Source of the DNA: Ascidia mentula
Lineage: Eukaryota > Chordata > Ascidiacea > Phlebobranchia > Ascidiidae
Length of the DNA: 64,000 bases
Direction of reading: 5' to 3'
Assembly (NCBI GenBank): GCA_947561715.1
Contig: OX387202.1
Location: forward strand, 20,101,001 to 20,165,000
The translations under genes and the position numbers were made by a program. The notes under the pieces are model-generated. The model was given only the letters and a program-made list of their open reading frames with translations. It was not told the DNA's origin and made no database searches. Position 1 is the stretch's first letter; each line of letters starts with the position of its first letter. Shown here one piece after another: positions 1-12,093 of the stretch.

Positions 1-331
1 AAATATGATTTAACATTCCAAAAGACTTTAATTTGGGCCTCATCGGGGTTCCAACTAAACTACGTTATTTTGCATTTCAGGCATTTCGCATGCTGTCCAT
101 AAAACAACTGGCTGGAACACTAGTGCACTGGCCCAACATCGATAAAGACATTTTGAACATGTGTCTTAAGAGCTGTACATCTTAAGCCAAACATAAAAAC
201 ATGGTGCCGAATGCTCCCGTACATCCATGGTTGTTGACCAAGAAGCCATGGAATTAAGGTCTCATGAATCCGTCCTTTAAATGTCAGATGTATAAAATTC
301 CAAATAAGGTCACTTTCAACTCGATACAAAG

Positions 332-1092
332 TTACAACTTCACATGTTTAAATGTAAGATGGAAAGGACTTGAAAAAATGTTGGTAGGAACTGTTGGATC
401 TTCAGAAGGTGGATGTTTTTGACAGAGTATCTTGGCATTCCTAACATCATTAAACTGTGTTGAAAGTGTGTCGAGACAGTCTGCAACTTGTTTGTACAGC
501 TTGCGCTCAAAGTACAGTTTTACACCAGTGTCTTGGTATCTGGACAGGGATTCTTTGCGATTTAAGACAGCTCTGAAATTGTGCAATTTCTTTGAAATTC
601 TGTTCATATTAGTTAAGGCTGCATCGTTCGTGATGAGATTCACCTTTTGCTTCCTGCTATACAGAGCTGATATAAACCTACTTTCTTCAGAGCATGCAGG
701 ATCACTTAAATCATCTGAATCGACTTTTAATTTTGCCTGCATCAGTTTCAGCTTTTGACACTTGTTAAGGGAGTTACTTTCTTTGACTACTTCCAAAAGA
801 GACTTTGTGACTACAGTGCACTCTGGTGCCTCGTTAGATTTAGCTGTTGAATTTTGCGCTACAGGGGCCTCTGTTATAACTACAGAGGACACTCAATCTG
901 CCTTTAAATCCACAATTTCTTTGTTCTTTTCCCGGTTTGTTTTTTGTTTTGAGACTGAGGCATGTCGATTCTTTCCAGCAGATGAAATTCTTGTTCCTTG
1001 TGACTCAATCCCAGTTTTTGATTTCATCCAAACCCTGTTTTTTGTCAAACTCAACTTATGTCTTTCTGTTACCCATGGCTGTAGCAAGCTTT
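332..1092 (-). pseudogene. Unidentified lysine/serine-rich ORF, copy A, with in-frame TGA
   Basis: I do not recognise this protein. A minus-strand frame runs from a good splice acceptor (polypyrimidine then CAG, exon start at 1092) to a stop at 332. It is interrupted by one in-frame TGA at 893-895. The part before the TGA is basic and Ser/Lys-rich. The part after is a 186-codon block with a helical, charged C-terminal half (for example RISKKLHNFRAVLNRKESLS). The same two blocks and the same TGA occur in copy B at 50924-51936. Copy A lacks 84 codons present in copy B; the deletion is in frame and has a 2-bp microhomology at its ends. It could be a real exon of a rapidly evolving gene with stop readthrough, or a decayed duplicate. 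No upstream exons were identified. Confidence 0.45.
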
Positions 1093-1139
1093 CTGAAACA
1101 TAACACACGTTCATTTTTTCATGTTTATGTGTCACAGTT

Positions 1140-4100
1140 TAAACATTTCAAATTCGCACTCAGCAAAATTTTTTGTAAGGTAATACTGAAGCAGAATATT
1201 AAAAAGGTGCACTCTAGACCGAGGTTCCAGACTGGGTTGTGCATAGGAGGTCTGTGAAGATATGGCAGGAAATCAAACTTTTGTTGTGTAAAATTGCTAC
1301 AGTGATTTGGGAGCTTTGCAGTTGTTGCTCAATTTTGTCAATTATTGTTTTGCAAACTTACAGTCTGTCGAGTTGCTGCTAATAAGATCTGCCGTTCTGC
1401 ATATGCAAAAAATTTATAAATATGCCGGAGAAAAACATATTCACAAATTCACATCAAGTTCCGTAACAAAGAGTTCCCTGCTCTAGACAAACACTTACCA
1501 TATTTTTTAGCGCGATATCTTTCCAAAGTCGTCCTTAGATCAAGAGTTCGATCAACAATTTCGAGAAACACTTTAAGGTTATTCATTATACGAACGTGGA
1601 ATCGGAGAAAATTTTAAACTTTTCTTTCTTCAACTCATTTTATCGCGGTAAAACTCCCCGCAGGGGAATAACCACAATCGTTAAAATATTGAATGGAATT
1701 ATTAAAATATTTATTTTATCTGAAATTCCACAAAGTTAATTTGTAGTATTGCACGCTCCAATGGTTTTATGGGCACCATCTGTAGTTGTATATGCACTCA
1801 TCAGTATTAAACACTATGGGATCCGTATCAGTATGAAATCCCCCAAATTAAGTTCTGAGGTGTTGCATCAAACTTTATATTATTCTTTGTTATTCTTTGT
1901 GTATCGTAATTAGGTCGCGTACATGCGCATATGTTATTTCGAGGTAATCGCTTTGCTACACCCACACATATGGGGAAAATCTCTGACATAACGCAAGTAA
2001 ATGTGGATCATTGTTAGGTAATGCCTAACCAGCATTTTAATGATTACGTCATGTTATGCCAACCTCATATAATGTCGTGCGGATATAACTAAAAATTTTT
2101 ATTGCGGGACTAACGGCTTCTTGCGGGACTGAGTACTCGAAATTGAAATTGACTTAACATCGGACGTGGATAATCCTGAAATTCCTGTTGATGAAGTCTC
2201 GCCGCATGGCAGACGAAACGTCGTAAAATACAGCACGTATATGCCAGAAGATCAGCGGATAACCCTATTTGTTGTCTGTGATGTAGGATACGGTATAACA
2301 ATGATTTTAGATTTGTGGTTGTCATGTTTAATTCCAAAACGTAAACTTTTGTATAAATTGATCAACTTGTCAATAGGAAAACAACAGGATAATTACATTT
2401 ATACAGAATGGTGTTTTCAGTGAGCAATCACAGGGCTATCGCGCTGGTCGCGACGCATTCACTCAATGCACACATCTCTTTCACTATACCGGACAACGAG
2501 TCCGAAGAGCAGCACGAGACTGCTAGTCGCACGGGGCAACTGACGCCTCCACTTCGCAAGTGACCAGACGCCATACACTTGTTTACTGAGCCTGAAGCCA
2601 TGCATTGCTCATAACCTTTATGGTTTTATCGTTGCCCATGCCATTTAATTTCTTTGTATATTGTTCTTACGCGTAGTTGCTTTTATTGCAAAATAAACAT
2701 GATTTGATTTAATTTGATTAGTGGACTGTATCGAATGCCATTCCTGGAAATTACTAAAGACATGTTTGATATTTTTTCACTGTTGATTTGAACTTTTGAC
2801 ACATGACAATACGCAAAGCTATTATTATTTGTAAACTATCCTCAGGATTTTGTCCTTGTTGTTTTGCGCTTAAATTAAATGTCACTTGCTTCATTGCAAC
2901 AAAACCGAAGCTGTTTGTCACGTAAAAATTGAAATATACCAGACAAGTCATATTAACGCGCCAAACCTATGTAGAAACTTGGGCCTAGGAAATTTAAATT
3001 GTTTGTTCGAGTATCTGTACAGATTACGACAACCTGTCAACGATCTCCATAAGTGTACGCTTAAATGCTACGATTGATGAAGATGTTCGGAATGATTCAA
3101 CCTCAGCACGCTAATCCATGACGCACGTACAACACCTTACAACCACCCGGCAAACATTTTCGAACCGGGGGTCTCCTGCAGCAAAACTTTATATTATTCT
3201 TTGTTAATTGTGACAAACTGTATTTCCGCCGCGTATACATGCATATGTTATTTCGAGGTAATCGCTTCGCTTCTCCCACACATATGGGTAAATCTCTGAC
3301 ATATGGAAATCAGCTTTGGGTTCAATAATCAAATCGACGTTTTAATAATCCTGTCCATATTAATATTTTTTCCTCATTTCGACCACGATATAAATATCGC
3401 CACGACCATAAGCTAAGAGGGGAGCGAAAAGAGAATAAGCTAAGCGCAGACTATGACAGAGGGTAGACTTTGACAAGTGGGGAGAAGGCTGCATTGAGCG
3501 CCTACGTGTAGTGGTCTGAGGTATGTATTATTGTTCTAATTATAAGGTTGTAAAGGTAGTTCGTGGCAAATATTCTTTTGATAGTCATTGGAGTCGGGAG
3601 TGTTTTCTTTCTGCAAACGTGAGTCCCTGCAGTGTTGTTATGTTTCGCCCGTTCAGTTGCCTGCCTACCTCAGCGCTTTCTTGGTTGCAACTCTTTTTCA
3701 AGTTGCACTGATGATGGAAACGTTTGCACATAATGTATAGCAGCATATTAGCTTTGGATTTCTTGTTTAAAGTTTTGAGGCTTTTCAGCATTAATACACA
3801 TACTGAGTAACTTGCGTTTTTGCCAAAGAATGTAAATTCAGCTTGTCATGCTTTGAAACATTTTAATATTTTGTTTAAACTTTCAAAACTGTTTTCTACT
3901 CTTTTACATTTATACCCGTCTTTCTGACGCCATCGCTGGTTATCTCACTTGCGTTACGTCATTCAACTTTCGCTACTTCTTCTAAGTCTGCTTTGTCGCG
4001 TAATCGCAGCAATTATCTCTTTGTTTCCGCGTCATCTGTGATATCTTCCTATATATTTGCGACACTTTCCACAAATAAACATATCCTAACATTCGGTCCA

Positions 4101-4765
4101 ACTCAGATCGCATTGTGGTTTCTTGGGTTACAACATTTGGTCTCCTAGATCCTAACATGTGGTCTCATGGATCACAGAGATCGCAGTTTCGTCTCAGAGT
4201 CCATGCATTTGGTCTTAGAACTTAGTTAGATCCAAGAAATAAACACTGATGACGATACGAACCAACATGATGTCAGACCGAGACTTTCTTGGCAGACTTG
4301 CTGATGGGTCGCGAAGGTGGAAACCCTTTTCAAAAACATTTCCTGTGGCTTATGACCTATGAAGGCACACTAGTACTAAATATTCAAAGAAAAAAAAACA
4401 ATAATTACAGCTGCATTGGACAAAACACAGCAAGATCTGAGGAGCCTTTAGGAGGATATTATGCCCTATAGGATAGCAGTAACAACTCCCAGGGGGCAAC
4501 CAAAGCAACTTTCTCGACAAAAATGTTTTTACCATTGCACAGAAAAAGGCTTGGGGACAACATTGAATTGCAAATTGCATGAGGTTTTTGTGATTTACTT
4601 TTTCACAAACCAATCGACACTTTTGAAGACTTTTTAACTAAAATAATCTCCGACCTGGGGGCAAAATACTTTTTTTGACCCGATTGCGTAGACAAGAGGC
4701 GGTCCTAACTCGACAAGTCAAATCAAGGTCTACTTCTGTAATTCAATTTTTATCAAAATCCCCGT
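1140..4765. other. Non-coding stretch of copy A with repeat relics
   Basis: No convincing gene was found here. The short ORFs have no family features and are duplicated as DNA in copy B at 51984-55566. Visible items are a Penelope-type hammerhead-like motif at about 2184-2223 and a polyadenylation-like AATAAA context near 2690. A block at 4060-4220 has repeated CATTTGGTCT-type phrases resembling the sequence just inside some LTR elements. A run of A occurs at 4388-4399. Confidence 0.6.
2184..2223 (+). ncRNA. Hammerhead-like motif in a Penelope-type relic
   Basis: The stretch contains TGATGA, then a short stem of GTCT paired with AGAC, then GAAAC followed by GTC. This is the order of the hammerhead core. 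The same block with a better core (CTGATGA) is found twice inside the palindrome at 36957-37717. One extra base sits between the TGATGA part and the stem compared with the textbook core, so activity is uncertain. Penelope-like retroelements are known to carry hammerhead motifs in their terminal repeats. Confidence 0.35.
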
Positions 4766-6180
4766 GAACAATTCTACAAAACTTCACTCTCTCCATGCCA
4801 TCTACATTCTGCCATGGAATGCAACCGGCAGATGCATCAGACGCGTCTGTGTCCTCCACAAACTGCTGTGTTAAGTTTGTTTATTACACAAGAGTGTATA
4901 AGGTCTAACCTTGGGAGGCGACAAGAAAATGATTTGTAAAGGAAAGCCAAAGCTAGTATGCTACTCATGCCGAAGCAAACGTTTCAAACACCACTGTGTT
5001 CATCATCAGTGTCAAGTAAGAATGAGTTGCAGCAAGGTGTGCGCAGAGGTAGGCAGGTAACTGAACAGACAAAAACAACAACACAAATAAAACACGTGAC
5101 AGACGCCACTCGAACGCCCACGGCCGTGACGTCATCATTTGGGTTTCAATAAGGACCTGGGTGTTGACAAGAAACCTTGTTACACAATTTACCCTCACAT
5201 TAAACCTTTCCCATAAGTTGGTGAAATGGCGCCGAGATATCCGCGCATTTCTGTAAATATTTGCGGTGAATTGGCGTGACTGCATTTTTGGGGTTTATCG
5301 GAGAAAGCCAAACTGAACTGAATCAAATTTACTGACATCCTCGAATCAGAAATCAACTGTCAAATCTGATGGATCAATGTTTATATTTACATGAATTATC
5401 AACATAAAGCATGGAAACGGTTGCATGCGATATTACAACAACGACATGATATACAAGGAATGATAAAACGGAATATGTTGTCTAATTGACACGTTGACAT
5501 AATTCTATGGAAGAAGTGGGATCCGAAACACACAAAATGTAATAATAAGTAGTGTCGACGTCATAATTGCAATTATTATGTTGTGTTTTTCTGGCATCAA
5601 CCGTTTTTTTCATTAACGTCGGATAATAATCACGCTGTAAACCAAGTTAAACTGATTTACGGCGAACGTGCTATTCGTTCGTTGACACTTCCAGCAACAA
5701 GCCGCCTTTTTAAATGAGTCACGTGGTAATCCGAACTCAAATAACCCGGTATGCATTTTCTATATAGGCCACATGTCTTTTGCCTAAAAAAGACACGAAG
5801 GGACAGAGGACAAAGGACATATAGGACAGAGACTTTTTGTACGCGTGGTTTGTAACGAGTTATTGTTAATCCTCGTGCGCTTGTTTATTATATATTAAAC
5901 TGATCGATTGACTTTGTGTTTGATAGCAGCCCATTTATCAGGAGTCAGATATATGGCAGTGTTAGTATAGACGTTTTAAGTAACGCCCTACAAATACCAT
6001 GATGATAACAAACATGCAAAATGGTGAAGTTTTCGCTACTAACATGGAAAATGTAAGGATTTGTGGAATAAAGTCGGTTTGGAATAATTACTTTCCTGTT
6101 ATTTACGATTTAAAGCCTTCATCAAAAGTGGTGAAAGTATTTACAATGTCTGTCAATAATTGTAAATCAACACAACGTTG
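4766..6180 (+). repeat. Dispersed segment, member 1 of 3
   Basis: This 1.4-kb stretch is found again at 55567-56984 (copy B) and, more diverged, at 31013-34400. The third member is split by an LTR element at 31508-33464. All three end at the same phrase (ACAACGTTGCCA). In this member the short cysteine-containing frame that is open at 30966-31307 is broken by one extra base near 4918. The ORF at 5999-6283 accumulates amino-acid changes freely between members and is probably not coding. Confidence 0.8.
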
Positions 6181-6451
6181 CCACCTCACGGACGGGCGAA
6201 ACGGGATTTCCCCGGTTCGTCGTGATATGGTTGAAATAGCTTTTCAGACATGTTTGTTGGAAATATCATTCCTTCTGAACTAAAATAGTTATCAAGGCAT
6301 TGTATAGAGGTATGTTAAAAAGCAAGCAAAACATATTCCATCAACAAAACGTTTGTTTCGTGCACGACGTGCTTCGGCAATGCTACACACGTCCTAAACT
6401 ATCAAAATTCTCGGTCTTTTGCCAAATCTACCAAAAAACAAAATGCTCTTA

Positions 6452-9091
6452 AGGCCCGTTTACACACGAACACAGTATGGCACGGTACAGCACAGTCTGG
6501 GACACACGGTGTTTACACTACTGGAATAATCGAGCACGACTACAGGGATTTCCCTGTAATGAACACGAAACCGACAAGTGAAAGTGACAAGTTACGTTGA
6601 TAATTTTTTAAGGATGTCAATCTTGCCTTGCATTTCTCGGCCCCGCCAGCGTTATTATAAGTACAAATTGAAGTTGTTGCTATTGGCTGTACGTATTCTT
6701 TAACAAAAAGCATGTACTGTTTTACATAGTTAAGGCATGTACTGCTTTTACGTAATTTTTTACGACGCAAGGTAACACTACAGTATGTTGAACCAAACAG
6801 CACAGATTATGAAAAAAAAGATGGTATAATTGAACCAATGGTTTTTCACAGCAGCATCCCGCTTGGACGCCGTTCTACACACCGCTTTGTAATGCAGTTA
6901 CGGCACCATTTCACACGCTCAAAACAATCGCTCACATGTCAAACGCGGTCACATCACACAACCACAACTAAAATAATATAAGCCTTTAAGCGCCACGCCC
7001 TATAATCAACAATTGAAGATTTTTCATTGTTTAAGTTCAGGAAGCTATAACTTTTTATCTACAAACGCTAGACTAAAAATTAAAACACAAAAATCATATA
7101 CAAATTCATACTCTACACAATCATCGCTTTTCCAGTTCAATAACTCCATGTTTTGGAGTAGTTATATCCAAAAATGTAACCACCCCTACTAAAATAGCTT
7201 CCAAGCCATAGGTACCCTATTTAAAATTTCCATAACTCCCGAAATTGTGCGAATTTTAAAATAATTCGACTGTTGACTGAATCAGTGTGAACACCAAGAC
7301 GCAATGAAGCGAAAAAACTGGGTCGCTGTGGTCGCTGCATTTGATATTTTTGAGCGACGGTACTGTACTGTCTAGTAAACTGAAATTTTAGGGAGTTATT
7401 TTGGTATAACCTACTTATACTGTTAGTTATTGCTTGTAAAAGGGCTTGTAAACTTTATAACACAGATCAGGCGTTTGCTAACTGATAGCAGATGAATTTG
7501 ACAGCACTTCTAAAAAAAATTTTTTTGTTTGTTTCTTTTTGTGTTCAACTGGTAGTGTATGTCAGCAAGTTGAAGAAAAAGAAGGCATAACATCAATGTA
7601 TATTGATAATTGAATAGACAAGCCTTCTACCAGTGCATATAAACCTTTTCCACAACATAACAGAGACAATGTAGAAAAAAAACAAGGAAAAAAAATCAGT
7701 TGTATGAAATTGAAGCTACCCTAATTACTGGGTGACGCCCACAGCCACACCCACAACTGTTGGATACTTGAACAAATTGCATGAATATGGTTCCATATAT
7801 GATGCTTTGATAGCAAATTATACATCAGGGATGTTACAGAGGTGACTGTGACATGACCAAATCATCATCATTGAACTTTTTGTGGTTCTGTTTTGGATAT
7901 ACCCTTCCGAGAACAATTGGCGATTGTTATGCAAAGAAAAGAATATGAATAATTGAATATACAAGCCAACTACCAGTTTATAAGCCTTAGCCACAACATG
8001 ACAGAGACACTCTAAAAAAAAGACAAGGAAAAAATCAGCTGTATGAAATTGAAGCGATCGTATTTACTGAGTCACGCCTTCAACGACACCCACAACCCTT
8101 TGATTCTTGAACAAATTGCATGAATATGGTTCAATATATGATGCTTTGATAGCAAATTATGCATCAGGGATGTTACAGAGGTGACTGTGACATGACCAAA
8201 TCATCATCTTTGAACTTTTTGTGGATATGTTTTGGATATACCCTTCCGAAAACCATTGGCGATTGTTATGCTGAGGAAAGAATTACTCAATTGTCTATTG
8301 TCCGGAAAGCAAAACCAGTGTTATGGAACCAGAATAAAAACCTGTAACTATAAGTAATGAAGGTGTTCTATTTTTTTGTAAATTGGTGTTTTTTATGCTT
8401 CGGCGAAAAAAAAAAATTTTTTTGTTTATTTATTATAATTTTTTTCTTTATTTTTTTTATACTGCACCCTCATAATGTTTATTTCATGTTATGTACATTT
8501 CTTCCTGCTATTTTGTTGTTTTGTACGCAAAAAATACAGCAATACCACCAGTCAAAATTTGCATGCGCACATCTCGCCATTGTGACGTCATAGAGAGAAA
8601 CGGAAACCGCCGATCGAAAGCTGAGACCCTCGCGCACAATTCGTCTGTAGAACGTTTCGCGCTACTCCCAACGGGTAGTTGGCCATTTAATTGGACATGC
8701 AATCAAACCACCTGCTGTGCTGGTTTGTTCATAAGGATAATCATCATCAAATGAATGACTAATTAGTCAAAAAATTTCAATGCAAATGTATTTTTTTTTT
8801 TTCAATAAACTTCACGCTTCAAGTTGTCTGTTGCTGAAAACCTTATGTCTCTAGGCCAATCACAACGGAATTGATAATTAATCAAAAAAAGCACCTCGCT
8901 TAAAGGGTTAAGCAGTCGCCTTGCACTCTCGCATTAATGTGTGCCGAAATGTGCCCAACTGTGCCCGAATTTATGCTCGTCGAGCAAAAGCGAGCACATC
9001 CCAGCTCAGACCGGCACATCCCATCCCAGCACAACCCAGCACGCGCGCGCAATAAAACAAACACGGAATCGTCTGTAGTGCAAACGGGCCT
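6452..9091. mobile_element. Inner non-autonomous element with TTA target duplication, copy A
   Basis: The left end AGGCCCGTTTACAC is preceded by TTA. The right end is its inverted form (one base changed in this copy) followed by TTA. A 3-bp TTA target duplication with short inverted repeats is the habit of PIF/Harbinger elements, so this is probably a large MITE of that group. No transposase reading frame is present. It holds a 340-bp tandem repeat (7602-8290) and several homopolymer runs near 8405-8450. Confidence 0.6.
7602..8290 (+). repeat. Tandem duplication of a ~342-bp unit
   Basis: Two imperfect copies (about 7602-7946 and 7947-8290) share long phrases such as GATGTTACAGAGGTGACTGT and ATACCCTTCCGA. 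Both lie within the inner inverted-repeat element. The same pair is present in copy B at about 58422-59110. Stop codons occur in all frames, so it is not a coding repeat. Confidence 0.75.
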
Positions 9092-9203
9092 TTAGTGTGT
9101 AACAACGTTTTTGCGTAAACAAACTTAATATTAGAGTTATAATATTGCAAAGTCTTCGTGGAAACTAATGTTGAGTAGCCACGCATAAAACGGAGAAATC
9201 CCG

Positions 9204-9464
9204 TTCGTAACACTGGGTTTTATGGAAGTGTACGCACAGCGGCACCACGTGGTCACTTTCCGGCATTACAAACGCGCCATTAAAGTATTCGCCAACGAAC
9301 AGTGATGTTTCCGCTGCAGTCAGTACAGTTTAAGCTGTTTAGTAATTGTAAGGGGAAACAAAGTTTGCCCCCTGTTGCATTTCATACCGATGTTGACGTT
9401 TGCACGCTTCAATGGTTTTTCGGGTGCTTTCCCTCATATTTGATAAAACTGATTTCTGGTCAAA
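9204..9464 (+). promoter_or_regulatory. Upstream region of USB1, copy A
   Basis: This is the 260 bp between the decayed right end of the inverted-repeat element and the USB1 start codon, conserved in copy B at about 60064-60337. I see no clear TATA box. It is called promoter-proximal only from its position before the ATG. Confidence 0.35.
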
Positions 9465-9623
9465 ATGGCGGCCTTGGCTTCGCTTTGCGACGCTTACGGC
9501 AGTGATTCTGATTTTAGCGATAACGACGAGCAATTTACGCAAGTAGATCAAGCTGGCACCAAAGTGAATTTGCCTTTACCGCAAGCTATTTCTTCATTGT
9601 TTGGAGACATTTTGGCGAAATAA
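9465..9623 (+). pseudogene. USB1: USB1 exon 1, 5' fragment cut by a transposon (copy A)
   Basis: The frame opens with ATG at 9465 in a good context and encodes the acidic N-terminus MAALASLCDAYGSDSDF and onward to LFGD. It then runs into the transposon's terminal repeat and stops at 9621-9623 after 52 codons. The same start is intact in copy B at 60338. The last 138 host bases before the transposon (9471-9608) are repeated after it at 17929-18066, with about four substitutions between the two. This fragment cannot make the enzyme by itself. Confidence 0.85.
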
Positions 9624-10010
9624 AAAAAAAATTCTACGAAAATTATTTTACGCATGAGTGAATACAGCTCAATTCAAATTTCTATGAATTCAAAACGTGT
9701 TTTATACGTGATTCAGAAATGTAACTAACTAAAAATCCGCAAAAAAACAAAACAATCAGAGGAAATAAACAAAAAATTGATAAAATATTAAAAAATTTTA
9801 CAAATGAAAGCAACATGGACCAGATCTATACCAATTTTACATACAAAAAGCAACTGTTAATGTAAACCAAAATTCAAACACTTTCCGGGCCATAGGATTT
9901 CCTGTAATTTTGCACAGGGCTTGCCTAGAGCATACAGGTGAAGATGATATAAGTTAAAATACCAACCGGCTCCACAATTCCCAGCGAAATGGCAGGTCAT
10001 TGAATGTGAC
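9609..10010. repeat. Left terminal inverted repeat of the transposon
   Basis: This region pairs in inverted orientation with 17115-17918 once the hAT MITE at 17178-17596 is removed. It contains one copy, inverted, of the 206-bp repeat that is tandemly amplified at the right end (phrases CCGGGCCATAGGATTTCCT and GCTCCACAATTCCCAGC). Confidence 0.85.
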
Positions 10011-10405
10011 GGCATAAAGGCGATTTGTTGTGATATGTAATAAATTAGCCTATTTTGTGTCAGTATGCCGGTATTGGTATAAAGCCACTACACCACGTCA
10101 AGGTTCCGGCAATCGTAGTGGTTTTATTTTGCAGATAAAACTACATTTGGATGCAATCACATCCAAATGAAGAAAAGAACTGATCTGAAATGTAAACATA
10201 TTGTTTTATTCTGAAATTTATAACAAAAACATAAGTGATAAGTTAGTTCACATGCATTGATATGTTCCTATACACTGGTTTAGAACCATATGGTAGTCTG
10301 GCATCCCCTTCTGAAAAACTCTTGTTTATCTAAAATGTATTTCAAATGAACGTGGAAACAACAAGTATACACAATAAGATGGCTGGCAAATTTAACAGTG
10401 TCCTT

Positions 10406-10834
10406 TTAAAGAAAAATCGTTGGTTTAGAACGGACCCTTCTACACGTTTCTTCGTATGTACTGCTACTCGTACTCATTAAATAACAAATGATGGCCTCAA
10501 AGTACAAAACGTTGTTTAGGAAAAAATTTACATCGAGTATTTTGTCCATCACCATTTCACTCAACATGCTTCCTTCCACAATCAAACCTGGTTTCAAATC
10601 TCGGCCGCAAAATGATTCACGGAAAACCTGACTACCAACAAGTCGTTGACGCACGAGACGACGACAAAACGAATATTCCACGAATCGCATTATATTGTTC
10701 ATTTCATCCTGGGAAATTGTAAGGGGAGAAAAATTTTTGTTGTACTTTATCAACATATTTTTTTTACCATGGTAATATAAACATAATGAATTATGAATCT
10801 GACGCTCTTCTGGTGGAGAACAACAAATATACAC
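10406..10834 (-). pseudogene. C-terminal part of the transposon polyprotein, unrecognised
   Basis: This 142-codon minus-strand frame lies beyond the Penelope insertion on the same strand as the transposase. It is probably the continuation of the polyprotein after the USP-like block. If the Penelope element and one target duplication are taken out, the two frames are adjacent but out of phase. I see no known domain. A USP histidine box is not visible. It includes the phrase PPEERQIHNSLCLYYHGKKN. Confidence 0.4.
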
Positions 10835-10850
10835 CTTTTGTTTAAAAAAG

Positions 10851-12093
10851 ATTGTATTTTCTGACGTTTCGCCTGTACGTACGACTAGGCTTCTTCAGAG
10901 AATAAAACAAACACAGTAGCGAAGCGAACCCACAGGGCAAAGAAATTGAGCGACGAAAAACAAAAGGGCGTAACAGCTAAAACACAGCGGGACATAATTC
11001 AATGGACAACATCGATCATGGGTCAAACGGTCAAACCTGGGAAACAAAAGTCACGAATTGTTACGGGCGAAATTGCGGAACACGGGCGAAAGTACTTTTC
11101 CATCGTTCCGATTTAAAACATTCGGTAGCGAATTAATATAATAATTTTCCACAACCAACCGTTTTGCCAAAATTGTTTCTTGTTTTAATACTTTTGCTTC
11201 CTTCCAATTGATACGGTGGTCGGTGTCAAGCATGTGGGCACATAGGGCAGATTTATTGGGTTCCATATTGCGTATGGCTTCCTTGTGTTCTTTAATACGG
11301 GACGTTAAATTGCGCTTAGTCTGGCCAATATACACAGTGTTACAATCAAGACAAGGGATTAAGTAAACTACACCGGTCATTTGAAGCATGGGAATACGGT
11401 CTTTAGGTTTGGGAAACATGTTTTCTAAAGTGCATACCGGTTTCATGGCAACTTTTACGCCAGTGGCGTTGAGTATTCTTGATATCCGCTCAGAAACTCC
11501 CTGTACATATGGCATGGAAGTGAATGCTGTGTATGTTTGTGTGGGTTTGTTGTGTGTGTGGGGTGTGAGATTTAGGTTAGTGGGAAATTTGTTTAGTTTT
11601 AGAACGTTTCGAATGTGTTTGCGTTCAACCCTCCGAGAGTGTGGATCGGCAATATGTGTAATCGTTCTATTATATAAGGTTCTGGCCACAGTGAGTTTGA
11701 TGTTTCGGATGGTGTGAGGTGTATTGTAAGTAGCGGTTAGTGTGTGTAGGCTTGTAAAAAATGGAGGTGGTAAGTTTCCCGTCCGGGTTTGCAGTGACGT
11801 TTACGTCCAAAAATGACAGACTATGGTCATGTTGTGTTTCCCGGGTAAACTTAAAAGAAGGTTCGATGCTGTTTATGTGGTTATGAAACCCTGCGACCTC
11901 GTCTTTTGCTATGATGACGTACGTGTCATCGACATAGCGGAGCCAAAGTCGCGGGGGTGTTTTGAAGGAAGCAAGAGCGGTTTGCTCAAGTTGTTCCATT
12001 ATAATGTTGGCCAGAACCGGTGAAATGGGAGAGCCCATGGGGGTGCCAATAAACGACCAGTTTAAACCACAACTCTTTATTACGGAAGCAAAA
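10851..12093 (-). mobile_element. 5'-truncated Penelope-like retroelement with GIY-YIG endonuclease
   Basis: Minus-strand frames show the end of a reverse transcriptase (GSPISPVLANII, then the YVDD active-site box) at 11670-12070. A second frame (11051-11689) carries a GIY-YIG endonuclease (VVYLIPC, VYIGQT, then the Arg and His of SRIKEHK). The two frames are out of phase near 11690, so at least one frameshift is present. The copy starts inside the reverse transcriptase, so it is truncated. It is flanked by a 9-bp duplication, TTAAAAAAG (10842-10850 and 12094-12102). RT plus GIY-YIG is diagnostic of Penelope-like elements. Confidence 0.93.
10862..10900 (-). ncRNA. Hammerhead-like motif at the 3' end of the Penelope element
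   Basis: On the minus strand the order is CTGAAGA, one A, a stem of GCCT with AGGC, then GAAACGTC. This matches the hammerhead core apart from the one extra A. Its location at the 3' end of a Penelope-like element fits the known presence of hammerhead motifs in their terminal repeats. Cleavage activity is not shown. Confidence 0.4.

Larger units (their letters stand above)
6181..9203. mobile_element. 3-kb element with terminal inverted repeats, copy A (right end lost)
   Basis: The left end begins CCACCTCACGGACGGGCGAA. In copy B an inverted partner closes the element at 60022-60050. In copy A the right inverted repeat is cut short after AATCCCG at about 9203, with a 36-bp deletion across a short CCGTT homology. 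The element contains a second, inner inverted-repeat element. No transposase is visible, so it would be non-autonomous. No clear target duplication was found for the outer ends. Confidence 0.65.

Noticed and set aside
4060..4260. Possible solo LTR end with CATTTGGTCTCC primer-binding-like repeats
   Set aside because: No matching TG...CA boundaries or target duplication could be found, so it is not listed as an element.
5999..6283. 94-codon ORF present in all three dispersed-segment members
   Set aside because: Amino-acid changes between members are as common as silent ones, and the tail differs entirely. It runs into a transposon end.
8357..8593. Hydrophobic ORF rich in Phe and Ile
   Set aside because: Encoded by poly-T and poly-A runs inside a non-autonomous element, and it differs in length in copy B.
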